Below are positions 1 to 7,667 of a stretch of DNA of 64,000 nt, piece by piece. This stretch comes from Halosolutus halophilus (GTDB lineage Archaea; Halobacteriota; Halobacteria; Halobacteriales; Natrialbaceae). Every line of letters starts with the position of its first letter. The stretch's first letter is position 1. Below the pieces are notes generated by a model, which saw only the letters and a program-made list of their open reading frames with translations, was not told the origin of the DNA and ran no database searches. A program made the position numbers and the translations under genes. The stretch spans positions 1,984,001-2,048,000 of the forward strand of contig NZ_CP094974.1 in NCBI RefSeq assembly GCF_022869805.1, in the 5' to 3' direction.

Positions 1-109
1 CGTCCACGGCGACGAACGCTCCACGCAGGACCTCTCCTCGGCTCTCTACCACGATTTCGACATGCGGACGTTCGCTCCGAAGAACCTCGAGACGTTCAGA
101 TTCCTGTGA
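1..109 (+). CDS. C-terminal fragment of a gene cut by the window edge
   Basis: The reading frame is open from base 2 to a TGA at 107-109 and encodes the last 35 residues of a protein beginning [20 protein letters not shown] and ending in NLETFRFL. The VHGD start followed by a helix is reminiscent of the C-terminal strand-helix of beta-CASP/metallo-beta-lactamase nucleases (VHG-type motif), but this short piece cannot establish the family. Everything upstream is missing because the window starts inside the gene. The product call is a weak guess; that it is coding is supported by haloarchaeal residue composition and absence of stops. Confidence 0.45.
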   Translation, partial: VHGDERSTQDLSSALYHDFDMRTFAPKNLETFRFL

Positions 110-282
110 CACCCGCTTCGGCCTAAAGAGCCGGATTTCTCCGCGCCGTTCCGTACCCGCGACTCGTTTTCGACTCGTTTTCGGTACGACGGGCGTTCGG
201 GTCGTCTCGCGTAGCAGGTTCCGGCGGCGACGACGGCCACCCACTGCGAAGCAATGAGGAGTGCGCGGTCCGATCATCGCGT

Positions 283-693
283 ATGAACCACGCCATCACG
301 CTCGCCGTCCTCTCGATGCTCGGCTGGGGCGTCTGGACCGTCCTCGCGAACGAAGCGACGCGAACGATCGATCCCCCGATTGCGATGATCCTCTCGTACG
401 CGACCGGCGTCGTCGTCGCGCTCGGGTACGTCGGCTTCCAGAACGATCCGATCTCCCTCGATCGATCGGGCGTGATTCTGGCGCTCGCCGCGGGCGTCTT
501 CGCCGGACTCGGCGCCGTCGCGTTCTACGCCGGCCTCAGCTACGGTCGCGTCGGCGTCGTGACGACGGTCTCGGCGCTGTATTTCGTCGTCGCCACCGTG
601 CTCGGCGTGTTCGTGCTGGGGGAATCGATCGCGATCACGGACGTCCTCGGGATCGGATTCGCGGTGCTCGCGGTGGTTCTTCTCGCCAACTGA
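283..693 (+). CDS. Single-domain EamA/DMT-type membrane transporter
   Basis: A 136-residue protein with about five predicted membrane helices (roughly residues 4-22, 33-51, 62-84, 90-110 and 115-135). The pattern of glycine-rich helices and the C-terminal FVLGESI segment followed by a final helix is typical of one EamA repeat of the drug/metabolite transporter superfamily. Full-length family members carry two repeats in about 280-300 residues, so this is a half-size version that would have to dimerise, as small multidrug-resistance type proteins do. Substrate is unknown. It stands alone, with convergent nth on the other side. Confidence 0.8.
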   Translation: MNHAITLAVLSMLGWGVWTVLANEATRTIDPPIAMILSYATGVVVALGYVGFQNDPISLDRSGVILALAAGVFAGLGAVAFYAGLSYGRVGVVTTVSALYFVVATVLGVFVLGESIAITDVLGIGFAVLAVVLLAN

Positions 694-756
694 GCCGCTA
701 CTCTGACTCGATCGGTCGAAATCGAAGCCGACCGGGGAACCGGCGTACCGGTTTCG

Positions 757-1569
757 TCACTCGATCGTCGCGGCGGGATCGACGACCTCGTCGGTCGCGG
801 GATAGACGCCGACTCGCTCGCACAGATCGGCCAGCGGGCAGGCCTCCGGGTCGTCCAGACAGGCCGGCTTGCGGGCGCTGCAGTACTCGCGGCCGAACTG
901 GATCGTCGCCGTGTGACCGAAGCCGCACTTCGCGGCGGGGACGTCCCGTTTGAGGACGGCACGGACCCCCTCGTGGTCGGCGTCTGGCTCCGCGATCCCC
1001 ATCCGACGGTAGATCCGGTGGACGTGCGTGTCCACGGGAAAGACGCCGCCGCGGCCGCCCGCGAACAGCAGGACGCAGTCGGCGGTCTTCGGCCCGACAC
1101 CGCGGACGTCGAGCAGGGTTTCGCGCACCGTCTTCGGGTCCTCGTCCTTCACGAACTCGTCGAAGGCTGTGGCGGAACCGAACTCCTGGCGGACCCAGTC
1201 GGCGGTCTCGACGAGGATCTCGGACTTCTGGTTGTACAGCCCCGCGGAACTGATAGTCTCGGCGAGTGCCGACTGCTCGGCGGCGGCGAGCGACTCGGCG
1301 AGGTCCACTTCGTCACCGTCGTATTTCGAGATCAGCGCGTCGTGAGCCGGCTGGCTCGCCTTGTCGCTCGTGTTCTGGCTCAGGATCGTCCGGACGAGAC
1401 AGGTGAACGCGTCCCGGCCGCCGTAGGACTTCTGCCAGTACAGTTCGCCGAGTCGATCGACGACGCGCTCGGCGCGCGTCTCGGCGGTCGCCGGATCGAA
1501 CTCGGCGGGCGTCCCGCCGCCGGTCGTCCCGCCGCTGATGTTGACCGCAGGCTCCGGATCGTCGCTCAT
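757..1569 (-). CDS. nth: Endonuclease III-type DNA glycosylase/AP lyase
   Basis: A 270-residue base-excision repair enzyme that removes oxidised pyrimidines and cleaves abasic sites. The helix-hairpin-helix is LLDVRGVGPKTADCVLLF, with the catalytic lysine in VGPKTAD and the catalytic aspartate in VDTHVHR. The C-terminal iron-sulfur cysteines are present but spaced C-x6-C-x6-C-x5-C (CSARKPACLDDPEACPLADLC region), whereas the textbook spacing is C-x6-C-x2-C-x5-C. I chose the ATG at 1567-1569 (MSDDPEP); the open frame extends further upstream, but that part is non-homologous and arginine-rich. DUF371 lies 89 bases upstream in the same direction. Confidence 0.93.
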   Translation of the reverse strand: MSDDPEPAVNISGGTTGGGTPAEFDPATAETRAERVVDRLGELYWQKSYGGRDAFTCLVRTILSQNTSDKASQPAHDALISKYDGDEVDLAESLAAAEQSALAETISSAGLYNQKSEILVETADWVRQEFGSATAFDEFVKDEDPKTVRETLLDVRGVGPKTADCVLLFAGGRGGVFPVDTHVHRIYRRMGIAEPDADHEGVRAVLKRDVPAAKCGFGHTATIQFGREYCSARKPACLDDPEACPLADLCERVGVYPATDEVVDPAATIE

Positions 1570-1658
1570 ACGGACGCTTGGAACGCAGTCCTCAAAACCG
1601 CGACGGAATCGGCCCTGTCCGATCGTCTCGCCGCCCCGTACCTCGCCCCATCCGGGCG

Positions 1659-2072
1659 TCACTCGACGGTTATCGTCACCGTCGCCTCGCCCCCGTCGGC
1701 CAGCGCATCGACGAGGTCCCGATCGAATCCCTCGGCGGCGAACTCGGCACCGGTCATGATCGTCCGATCGTCCACGTAGTCGCTGGTCCGGCCGACCGCG
1801 CTGCGCTCGTTGGTAAACTCGAGGTCGGGATCGCCACGGCCCGTCACGCTGTCGCTGTGCCCGTCGGCCTCGATCGTGACCGTGATCGTCGCGTCGGCGT
1901 TCCGGCAGGCCGCGACGAACTCGGGATCGAAGTCGGCCGGCGCGCGATCGGCACGGATTGCGAGGATGCAGTCGCCGGCGGGCGTGAGGTAGTCGTCGGT
2001 CGTTACCTCGAACGTGCTCGGGTGCTCGGCGCTGACGTTCTCGTGGCCGCGGGCGTGGATCACTTCCTCCAT
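1659..2072 (-). CDS. DUF371 family protein
   Basis: A 137-residue soluble acidic protein matching the archaeal DUF371 (COG2090) pattern: an N-terminal ARGHENVSAEHPSTFEVT segment, which keeps the family's GHENV..H..T block, then alternating beta strands ending in GGEATVTITVE. The biochemical function is unknown. It is followed by nth in the same direction, so co-transcription is possible, and preceded by the phosphodiesterase gene in the same orientation, 80 bases away. Confidence 0.82.
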   Translation of the reverse strand: MEEVIHARGHENVSAEHPSTFEVTTDDYLTPAGDCILAIRADRAPADFDPEFVAACRNADATITVTIEADGHSDSVTGRGDPDLEFTNERSAVGRTSDYVDDRTIMTGAEFAAEGFDRDLVDALADGGEATVTITVE

Positions 2073-2152
2073 ACCCGTCTTTCGGGCCCCGCGATCGGAA
2101 AACGGAATCGAACTGACGCGCCGACTCGGAATCGGGCCCGGATTCGAGACGG

Positions 2153-3496
2153 TTATACTAGGCTTGCGCCGTCGAAGTCACCGCGACTGTACTCGACGTC
2201 CATCAGGTCTAGAATCGTCGGGGTGATGTCGAAGAGGTCGGCGTCGCCGATCGACGCCTCGGGGTGGTCGATGTACAGGGCGGTGTCGTCGAAGCTGTGC
2301 ATTCCGTTGCGAGGTCCGGTATCGAAGATCTCCGAGTCGGCCTTGAAGCCCGACTTGAGGTCGAAACCCTCGTTCGGGATGGCGACGAGGTCCGGCGCGA
2401 TGTCGTCGTGGTCGCCCCGGAAGGCATCCTCTTTCTCGACGACTCGATCGACGACCGTCCGCCCCTCGGGGCCTTCGAGGGCCTCGAGTTCGGCCTTGAG
2501 TTCGTCCCGGACGGCGTCGTACTCGTCGTCGGGTACCGATCCCCGCGGTTCGCGGCCCTCGAGGTTGATGTAGAACCGGCCGGGGATGAACGAGTAGGCT
2601 TTCGTGTCCGAAGCGATGTCGGCGAGTTCTTCGGGGTCGTCCGTTCGGAAGGAGAGCCAGCCCTCTTCGCGGAGCCACTCGTTGAAGTGGACCTCGTAGT
2701 CGAGGCTGGTGAAGCCGTGGTCCGAGGCGACGATCATCGTGACGTCCTCCGGCAGCGCTTCTCGGAGGCGGCCGACGTAATCGTCGATCTTCTGGTAGAA
2801 CTCGAGGAACTCGTCCTTGTACTCGCCGTCGCGTTCGTAGTCCTTGAAGAGGAAGTGGTTGACCCGATCGGTCGTCATGAAGACGCCGAAGAAGAGGTCC
2901 CAGTCGTCCTCCTCGATGTAGTGTTCGAACGCCTCGAAGCGAGCGTCGACCGTGGCGTGGGCGTCCTCGATGAACTCGGACTTGTCGTCCTCGTGGCCGA
3001 GTTTCGGGTTGACGTCGATCCTGTAGTCGAGCGATTCGAGGTAGTCGCGTACGTCGTCGGGATACGCGGCCTTGTCGAGGCCGGGGGAGAGAAAGCCCGA
3101 GACCATCCGCTGGACGTTGCGCTGGGGCGGGAAGGTGACGGGAACGTTCAGCACCGTCGACTGTCGACCCGCCTCCTGGATGCGGTCCCAGACGCGATCG
3201 GCCTGCACTTCTCGACCCATCGGAACGTAGGTGTCGTAGGTGCCGACCTCGCGGTCCTGGAAGCCATAAACGCCGGTTTCGCCGGGATTCATCCCCGTCG
3301 TGAGCGACGGCCAGCAGGCGCTCGACTCGGGCGGAACGATACTTGAAATTTCGCTTGCGGTTCCGTCCTCGGCGAGGGCAGCGAAGTTGGGAAACAGTTC
3401 CTCGTGCTCCGACAGGAGACTATACGGTACGCCGTCGATCCCGATAAATGCGACCCGGGGATCGCCGTCGCCCCGCAATCGGTCGAACAGACCCAT
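2153..3496 (-). CDS. Alkaline phosphatase superfamily phosphodiesterase (type I nucleotide pyrophosphatase-like)
   Basis: A 447-residue protein of the metal-dependent alkaline phosphatase/phosphodiesterase fold. The first metal site is FIGIDGVPYSLL near residue 16, the nucleophile region is PPESSACWPSLTTGMNPGE, and the later metal ligands sit in MIVASDHGF and GMHSFDD. This is the large haloarchaeal family often called nucleotide pyrophosphatase or phosphonoacetate hydrolase-like; the true substrate is unknown. The start at 3494-3496 (MGLFDRLRG) fits homologues; the longer frame upstream is basic and not family-like. No signal peptide is visible, so it is probably cytoplasmic. Confidence 0.86.
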   Translation of the reverse strand: MGLFDRLRGDGDPRVAFIGIDGVPYSLLSEHEELFPNFAALAEDGTASEISSIVPPESSACWPSLTTGMNPGETGVYGFQDREVGTYDTYVPMGREVQADRVWDRIQEAGRQSTVLNVPVTFPPQRNVQRMVSGFLSPGLDKAAYPDDVRDYLESLDYRIDVNPKLGHEDDKSEFIEDAHATVDARFEAFEHYIEEDDWDLFFGVFMTTDRVNHFLFKDYERDGEYKDEFLEFYQKIDDYVGRLREALPEDVTMIVASDHGFTSLDYEVHFNEWLREEGWLSFRTDDPEELADIASDTKAYSFIPGRFYINLEGREPRGSVPDDEYDAVRDELKAELEALEGPEGRTVVDRVVEKEDAFRGDHDDIAPDLVAIPNEGFDLKSGFKADSEIFDTGPRNGMHSFDDTALYIDHPEASIGDADLFDITPTILDLMDVEYSRGDFDGASLV

Positions 3497-3697
3497 GGAC
3501 GGTCGTAGTTCGACCGTATACAAGAAGGTTCGTTTCGAGACACGGTTTTCGAGAAGTAGCGACAGGGCGTAGGCCACACGTTGCGGCAATCGTAGCCGGT
3601 GCTGTCGGCGACCGGATAACTCCCGGCAGCAGGAGGTGCGCGGAAAGACGGACCGTCGACGGCGGAAAGACGAATCGGCGGCGGGGGCGTGAACGGC

Positions 3698-3820
3698 CTA
3701 CTCGTGGTCGTCCTCGGGGTCGAAGTTCGTCGGGACGACCGTCGGGTGTTTCATACCGACACCGGAGTCGTCGGATTCGGGGACCGACGAGTCGTCTCGG
3801 GCGGGGTTGGTGGCTGCCAT
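3698..3820 (-). CDS. 40-residue acidic mini-protein
   Basis: An intact small frame beginning MAATNPARDDSSVPES and ending VVPTNFDPEDDHE. It is intrinsically hydrophilic, acidic and without cysteines or membrane segments. A TATA-like TTTTATTGGG (minus-strand sense, about 3843-3855) lies roughly 25-35 bases ahead of the ATG, as expected for a leaderless haloarchaeal transcript, and an inverted repeat lies just behind it. I do not recognise the family. The composition is haloarchaeal, and the core segment GMKHPTVVPTNF reads like a short conserved peptide. Expression is unproven. Confidence 0.5.
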   Translation of the reverse strand: MAATNPARDDSSVPESDDSGVGMKHPTVVPTNFDPEDDHE

Positions 3821-3862
3821 GACAGGAGCAACTACGGGTCTGCTCCCAATAAAATTACCCAT

Positions 3863-3879
3863 GCTCATAACGCATGAGC
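3863..3879. promoter_or_regulatory. Inverted repeat upstream of the 40-residue gene
   Basis: GCTCAT and ATGAGC form perfect six-base arms with a five-base spacer (AACGC). The element sits immediately upstream of the TATA-like sequence for the small gene at 3698-3820, where haloarchaeal activators or repressors commonly bind. It could equally belong to the end of the convergent/tandem ppa region; the binding protein is unknown. Confidence 0.4.
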
Positions 3880-3993
3880 CGCGTGCCTACGGATAACCCT
3901 CGCGAATCGGGGGAGCGATGGCCGAGAAACGGAACGTAATCAGGGGAACGGAACCGGGACGGCCCCGCTGACAGAAGCCGGGACCGGCTTCGG

Positions 3994-4527
3994 CTACTCG
4001 AAGTGTTCTTCGTAGAGGTCCTGGGCGTGTTCGATCGCGTCGTAGGCGGCCTGGTGGTCCTCCCAGCCCTGCGTCTCGACTTCTTTGCCCTCCTCTAAGT
4101 TCTTGTAGGTCGCGAAGAACTCGTCGATCTCGTCGAGTTGCTGCTGTGGGATGTCGTCTACGTCCTCGATGTGATCGTAGCGGGGATCCTCGGACGGGAC
4201 GGCGATGACCTTGTCGTCCTGTTCGCCGTCGTCGTCCATCTTCATCAGCGCGACGGGACGGGCCTCGATCACGCAGCCGGGGAACGTCTGGTCCTCGACG
4301 AGCACGAGCACGTCGAAGGGATCCTCGTCGTCGTAGTACGACTGCGGGATGAAGCCGTAGTCCGAGGGGTAGTGGACGTTGCTGTGGAGCACCCGATCGA
4401 GGACGACGCCCGGCACGTCCTTGTCGTACTCGTACTTGTTGCGCTCGCCTTTGAGACACTCCACGACGGCGTAGATCTCTTCCGGCGGGTTCGGTCCAGT
4501 CTCGAGGTCTTCCCAGAGATTGACCAT
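3994..4527 (-). CDS. ppa: Inorganic pyrophosphatase (family I)
   Basis: A 177-residue soluble enzyme hydrolysing pyrophosphate to phosphate, pulling forward nucleic-acid, tRNA-charging and lipid synthesis. The family I signature DEDPFDVLVLVED is present, along with HSNVHYPSDYGFIPQ around the substrate-binding lysine/tyrosine residues and the C-terminal KNLEEGKEVE block. Length matches bacterial and archaeal family I enzymes (170-180 residues). It is divergent from the PadR-type regulator gene, with a 203-base intergenic region holding a strong inverted repeat. Confidence 0.96.
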   Translation of the reverse strand: MVNLWEDLETGPNPPEEIYAVVECLKGERNKYEYDKDVPGVVLDRVLHSNVHYPSDYGFIPQSYYDDEDPFDVLVLVEDQTFPGCVIEARPVALMKMDDDGEQDDKVIAVPSEDPRYDHIEDVDDIPQQQLDEIDEFFATYKNLEEGKEVETQGWEDHQAAYDAIEHAQDLYEEHFE

Positions 4528-4652
4528 GTACCGGAAACTCTACGGGTGGATCAAAAAGTACTTTCGTAATCGAGTTTCATCTTTCAGTTGACGGCTTCCA
4601 GACAGCCGACGGACACGACCCGGTCGCACCAGCGTGCTGGGATCCGCGGATG

Positions 4653-4674
4653 TCGATTAGACGCGCCTAATCGA
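4653..4674. promoter_or_regulatory. Perfect 8-base inverted repeat between ppa and the PadR regulator
   Basis: TCGATTAG and CTAATCGA flank a six-base spacer (ACGCGC). It lies about 28 bases upstream of the TATA box for the 4731 regulator gene and is the only obvious symmetric element in the divergent ppa/padR gap. PadR proteins are dimers that bind palindromes, often in their own promoters, so autoregulation is the simplest inference. RosR, the studied haloarchaeal PadR-type protein, recognises TCG-containing palindromic half-sites, which fits loosely. Confidence 0.5.
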
Positions 4675-4701
4675 CCGAAGTGGGCAAATAGTTGGCAAGT
4701 C

Positions 4702-4708
4702 TTAAATA
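4702..4708 (+). promoter_or_regulatory. TATA box of the PadR-type regulator gene
   Basis: TTAAATA within CTTAAATAG lies 23-29 bases ahead of the ATG at 4731. That spacing places transcription start at or next to the start codon, consistent with a leaderless mRNA; no Shine-Dalgarno sequence precedes the ATG. Confidence 0.6.
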
Positions 4709-4730
4709 GTCTGGTGACATTTGCACACGT

Positions 4731-5099
4731 ATGTCAGAGGCACAATCAATCACCGGCGAACAGAGTATTGCACGCGACCTGACCGCGTTCCAGAACAACA
4801 TCCTCGTCATCCTCGCCAAAGAACCCATGTACGGGCTGGCGATCAAGCGAGAACTCGAGGAGTACTACGGAACCGAAGTAAATCACGGACGACTCTACCC
4901 CAACCTCGACGAACTCGTCGACCTCGGACTGGTCGAGAAGAGCGAACTGGACAAGCGGACGAACCAGTACTCGCTGACCGACGACGGCTACGATGCGGTC
5001 CTCGACGGCATCCAGTGGACCCTCTCGAAGGTCGTCACGGACGACGATCGCGCCGACGAGATCCGAGAGATCGTAAACGAGAGCTACAGTAGCCAGTGA
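4731..5099 (+). CDS. PadR family transcriptional regulator (RosR-like)
   Basis: A 122-residue winged-helix DNA-binding protein. The segment NILVILAKEPMYGLAIKREL followed by VNHGRLYPNLDELVDLGLVEK is the PadR recognition-helix and wing pattern; the C-terminal region is a single helix for dimerisation. It resembles RosR of Halobacterium, a PadR-type regulator of the oxidative-stress response, but I cannot confirm orthology without alignment, so no symbol is given. Divergent from ppa, with a candidate operator at 4653-4674. Confidence 0.88.
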   Translation: MSEAQSITGEQSIARDLTAFQNNILVILAKEPMYGLAIKRELEEYYGTEVNHGRLYPNLDELVDLGLVEKSELDKRTNQYSLTDDGYDAVLDGIQWTLSKVVTDDDRADEIREIVNESYSSQ

Positions 5100-5149
5100 A
5101 ACGCACCACACCGCTCGCAAATTCGCGTGCTGGTGTGTCCCACTGACTG

Positions 5150-5767
5150 CTACTGAACCTGGAATCCGGGCACCGGTTCACCGGCCGTCTCGAAGACGAG
5201 CCTGATCGAGTCGTCGATCACCTCTCGTTGTTTTTCTGCGGGCCACGCATTACGCACGAAGTAGTCCGACCGAAACTCTTCGAGTTCCCCGGCCGTCGCG
5301 GTCTCTATCGGCTTCGCGTAGTGATTGCCCATGAAATCGGCGAGTGCAGCCGCGTTGTCGCCGTGTACGTCGCCGTGGGCCGCTCTGACTTCGCCGGCGA
5401 GTTCGCGGTTGTGCTCGTCGACTGCGTTCCAGTCGTCCGGATCACCGGCGCCCTCGAGCGGAATCTCGATCGCGCGCGAGACGTCGGCGACGCGATCGGT
5501 CCGGATGACGCCGTCCTCGAGCCACTCCTCGGGGTGAAGCACGAGCGTCGCGTCTCCGGCATCGTCCCGAACGCGGGCGGTAAACCCGTGTCCGGCGAGC
5601 AGGGTCTCGCGACGTTCGGCGTACGCCGCCCGTTCGTTCTCGTCGGTCGCGTGTCGCTCGAGTCTGGTGAGTCGTTCCGCGTCGTCGACGACGTCGGCCG
5701 GGAGTTCGGAGTCGTCCTCGTCGACGTCACCGCCGGTCGGTTCGTCAGTCGCGTTCCGATCGTCCAT
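5150..5767 (-). CDS. rnhA-operon conserved haloarchaeal protein (DUF7108-like)
   Basis: A 205-residue highly acidic soluble protein with no recognised catalytic motif. An N-terminal DERL-type helical region is followed by TARVRDDAGDATLVLHPEEW, a central HNRELAGEVRAAHGDVHGDN helix, and the C-terminal block SDYFVRNAWPAEKQREVIDD. Proteins of this type are repeatedly found downstream of rnhA in haloarchaea and annotated as rnhA operon protein; that matches the order here (rnhA ends 76 bases upstream). Function is unknown; a role tied to RNA/DNA hybrid handling is only contextual. Confidence 0.75.
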   Translation of the reverse strand: MDDRNATDEPTGGDVDEDDSELPADVVDDAERLTRLERHATDENERAAYAERRETLLAGHGFTARVRDDAGDATLVLHPEEWLEDGVIRTDRVADVSRAIEIPLEGAGDPDDWNAVDEHNRELAGEVRAAHGDVHGDNAAALADFMGNHYAKPIETATAGELEEFRSDYFVRNAWPAEKQREVIDDSIRLVFETAGEPVPGFQVQ

Positions 5768-5843
5768 GTCGCGTCGTTCGTGCTCGAGGGATTTTCCCTT
5801 GCTGGTCCGTAACCGTACCGACCCACAGCCCGCTTTGGGGGCG

Positions 5844-6437
5844 TCAGTCCTGGTCGAGGGCCTCGTTGGCCAGCTTGTCCGCTCGATCGTTGACCTCGCG
5901 GGGGACGTGTTCGAGGGTCCACTCGTCGAAGGCGGCGAGGAGTTCGCGGACGGTCACGCGCTTCTCGCGCAGTTCGGGGTTGTTCGTGTCGTACTCGCCT
6001 CGGACCTGCTTGACGATCAGTTCCGAGTCGCCACGCAGGTGGACCTCGTCGTAGCCGTAGTCGCGGGCTGCCTCGAGGGCGGCGACGAGCGCCTCGTACT
6101 CGGCCTGGTTGTTCGTCGCGCGCCCGATCCGCTCGCTCCCCTCGGCGACGATACCGTCGCCGGTGACGATCACCCAACCGATCGCCGCTGGACCCGGATT
6201 ACCGCGGGCTGCACCGTCGAAATAGACGTGCGCGCGGCCGCCGCCCTCCCGGAGCAGCGCCTCGAGATCCCGCGGCGTCCCGCCCTGGATCACCACCTTG
6301 TCGTCGTACGCGACCGCGGTCGCGTCGCCGCGGCTCGCACGCCACCGCTCGTGATCCGTATTCCCGGGTTCGACGGTGACACCCGCTTCCTCGAGACGAT
6401 CGCGAGCCGCGTCGACGTCACACTCGATAACCGGCAT
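5844..6437 (-). CDS. rnhA: Ribonuclease HI
   Basis: A 197-residue enzyme that cleaves the RNA strand of RNA/DNA hybrids. The catalytic carboxylates are visible as YFDGAARGNPGPAAIG (Asp), NNQAEYEALVAAL (Glu), LRGDSELIVKQ (Asp) and EVNDRADKLANEAL (Asp). About 70 extra N-terminal residues precede the RNase H core, beginning MPVIECDVDAARDRLEEAGV; this extension is common in haloarchaeal versions. The basic protrusion of E. coli RNase HI is missing, as in other archaeal type 1 enzymes. I chose the ATG at 6435-6437 because it starts the conserved extension; the frame runs on upstream into the divergent tfb gene. Confidence 0.95.
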   Translation of the reverse strand: MPVIECDVDAARDRLEEAGVTVEPGNTDHERWRASRGDATAVAYDDKVVIQGGTPRDLEALLREGGGRAHVYFDGAARGNPGPAAIGWVIVTGDGIVAEGSERIGRATNNQAEYEALVAALEAARDYGYDEVHLRGDSELIVKQVRGEYDTNNPELREKRVTVRELLAAFDEWTLEHVPREVNDRADKLANEALDQD

Positions 6438-6548
6438 TCGTGGCTGTGGTCGGCAGGATTGGGATAAAGGCTTTCCGGTTCCAAATCGTAAACCTTGCGT
6501 ATGAGGGGACCTGAGTGCCGTTTTCGAGGGATACGCGCCATTACCGAA

Positions 6549-6572
6549 AAACCCTTCCCAAGGGTTTATATA
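6549..6572 (+). promoter_or_regulatory. tfb promoter: 8-base inverted repeat fused to the TATA box
   Basis: AAACCCTT and AAGGGTTT are perfect arms around CCC (6549-6567), and the right arm runs directly into the TATA box TTTATATA (6565-6572). The ATG of tfb is 28 bases beyond, giving a leaderless transcript. A protein bound to this dyad would block TFB/TBP access to BRE and TATA, so it looks like a repressor operator; the regulator is unknown. Confidence 0.6.
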
Positions 6573-6599
6573 CTTTGGTGATACTACTATAAAAGTGCG

Positions 6600-7562
6600 A
6601 TGACACGGTCCACCCGCCAGCGGGAGCGAACGCGTGAGACGGACGAGACCGAGGATCAGGAGGGGGTACGTGCCTGCCCCGAGTGTGAATCGGACAATCT
6701 CGTAAAGGACTCCGACCGGGGTGAGCTCATCTGTGAAGACTGTGGGCTCGTCGTGGAGGAAGAAAAGATCGACCCCGGCCCTGAGTGGCGGGCGTTCAAC
6801 CACCAGGAACGACAGGAAAAGTCCCGCGTCGGTGCACCGACGACCCAGACGATGCACGACAAGGGGCTGACGACGACGATCGACTGGAAGGACAAGGACG
6901 CGTACGGGCGGTCCATTTCTTCGAAGAAGCGCAGCCAGATGCACCGACTGCGCAAGTGGCAGGAGCGAATCCGGACCAAAGACGCCGGCGAACGGAACCT
7001 GCAGTTCGCACTCAGCGAAATCGACCGGATGGCATCCGCACTGGGTGTCCCGCGTTCGGTCCGTGAGGTCGCGTCGGTCATCTATCGACGCGCACTTAAG
7101 GAGGACCTCATCCGCGGCCGATCGATCGAGGGCGTCGCGACGTCGGCACTGTACGCCGCCTGTCGCAAGGAAGGAATCCCGCGAAGTCTCGAAGAGATTT
7201 CGGAGGTGTCCCGCGTCGAACGGAAGGAGATCGGTCGCACGTATCGGTACATCTCGCAAGAACTCGGTCTCGAGATGCGTCCCGTCGACCCGAAAAAGTA
7301 CGTCCCGCGATTCTGCTCCGAACTCGAACTCTCCGAGGAAGTTCAGACCAAGGCCAACGAGATCATCGAGAAGACGGCCGAGGAAGGGCTCCTCTCGGGC
7401 AAGTCACCCACTGGCTACGCTGCAGCCGCGATCTACGCCGCGTCGCTGCTTTGCAACGAGAAGAAGACCCAGCGCGAGGTCGCAGACGTCGCACAGGTGA
7501 CCGAAGTGACGATCCGGAACCGCTACCAGGAACAGATCGAAGCGATGGGAATCCACGGCTAG
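6600..7562 (+). CDS. tfb: Transcription initiation factor IIB (TFB)
   Basis: A 320-residue general transcription factor that bridges TBP at the promoter and RNA polymerase. The N-terminal zinc ribbon has cysteines near residues 26, 29, 45 and 48 (CPEC...CEDC), followed by the B-reader/linker and two cyclin-like repeats (about 125-205 and 220-300); the second repeat carries the BRE-contacting helix in [20 protein letters not shown]. Haloarchaea encode several TFB paralogues with different promoter sets; which one this is cannot be told from this window. Divergent from rnhA. Confidence 0.97.
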   Translation: MTRSTRQRERTRETDETEDQEGVRACPECESDNLVKDSDRGELICEDCGLVVEEEKIDPGPEWRAFNHQERQEKSRVGAPTTQTMHDKGLTTTIDWKDKDAYGRSISSKKRSQMHRLRKWQERIRTKDAGERNLQFALSEIDRMASALGVPRSVREVASVIYRRALKEDLIRGRSIEGVATSALYAACRKEGIPRSLEEISEVSRVERKEIGRTYRYISQELGLEMRPVDPKKYVPRFCSELELSEEVQTKANEIIEKTAEEGLLSGKSPTGYAAAAIYAASLLCNEKKTQREVADVAQVTEVTIRNRYQEQIEAMGIHG

Positions 7563-7667
7563 AGCCGACCCGTCTCCGCGAACTCCGTTTTTCTTGGATC
7601 CAACCCGTTCGACCAGCGACTGCCCGCTCTCGTGACCGTCAGCGGGCGCTCACCCGCCGCGGCGTCG

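Noticed and set aside
3689-3877. Plus-strand 62-residue frame
   Set aside because: It overlaps the better-supported minus-strand 40-residue gene and its promoter, and has no family pattern or start signal.
5844-7259. RNase HI as part of a 471-residue frame
   Set aside because: The upstream part is antisense to tfb; the conserved N-terminal extension starts at 6437.
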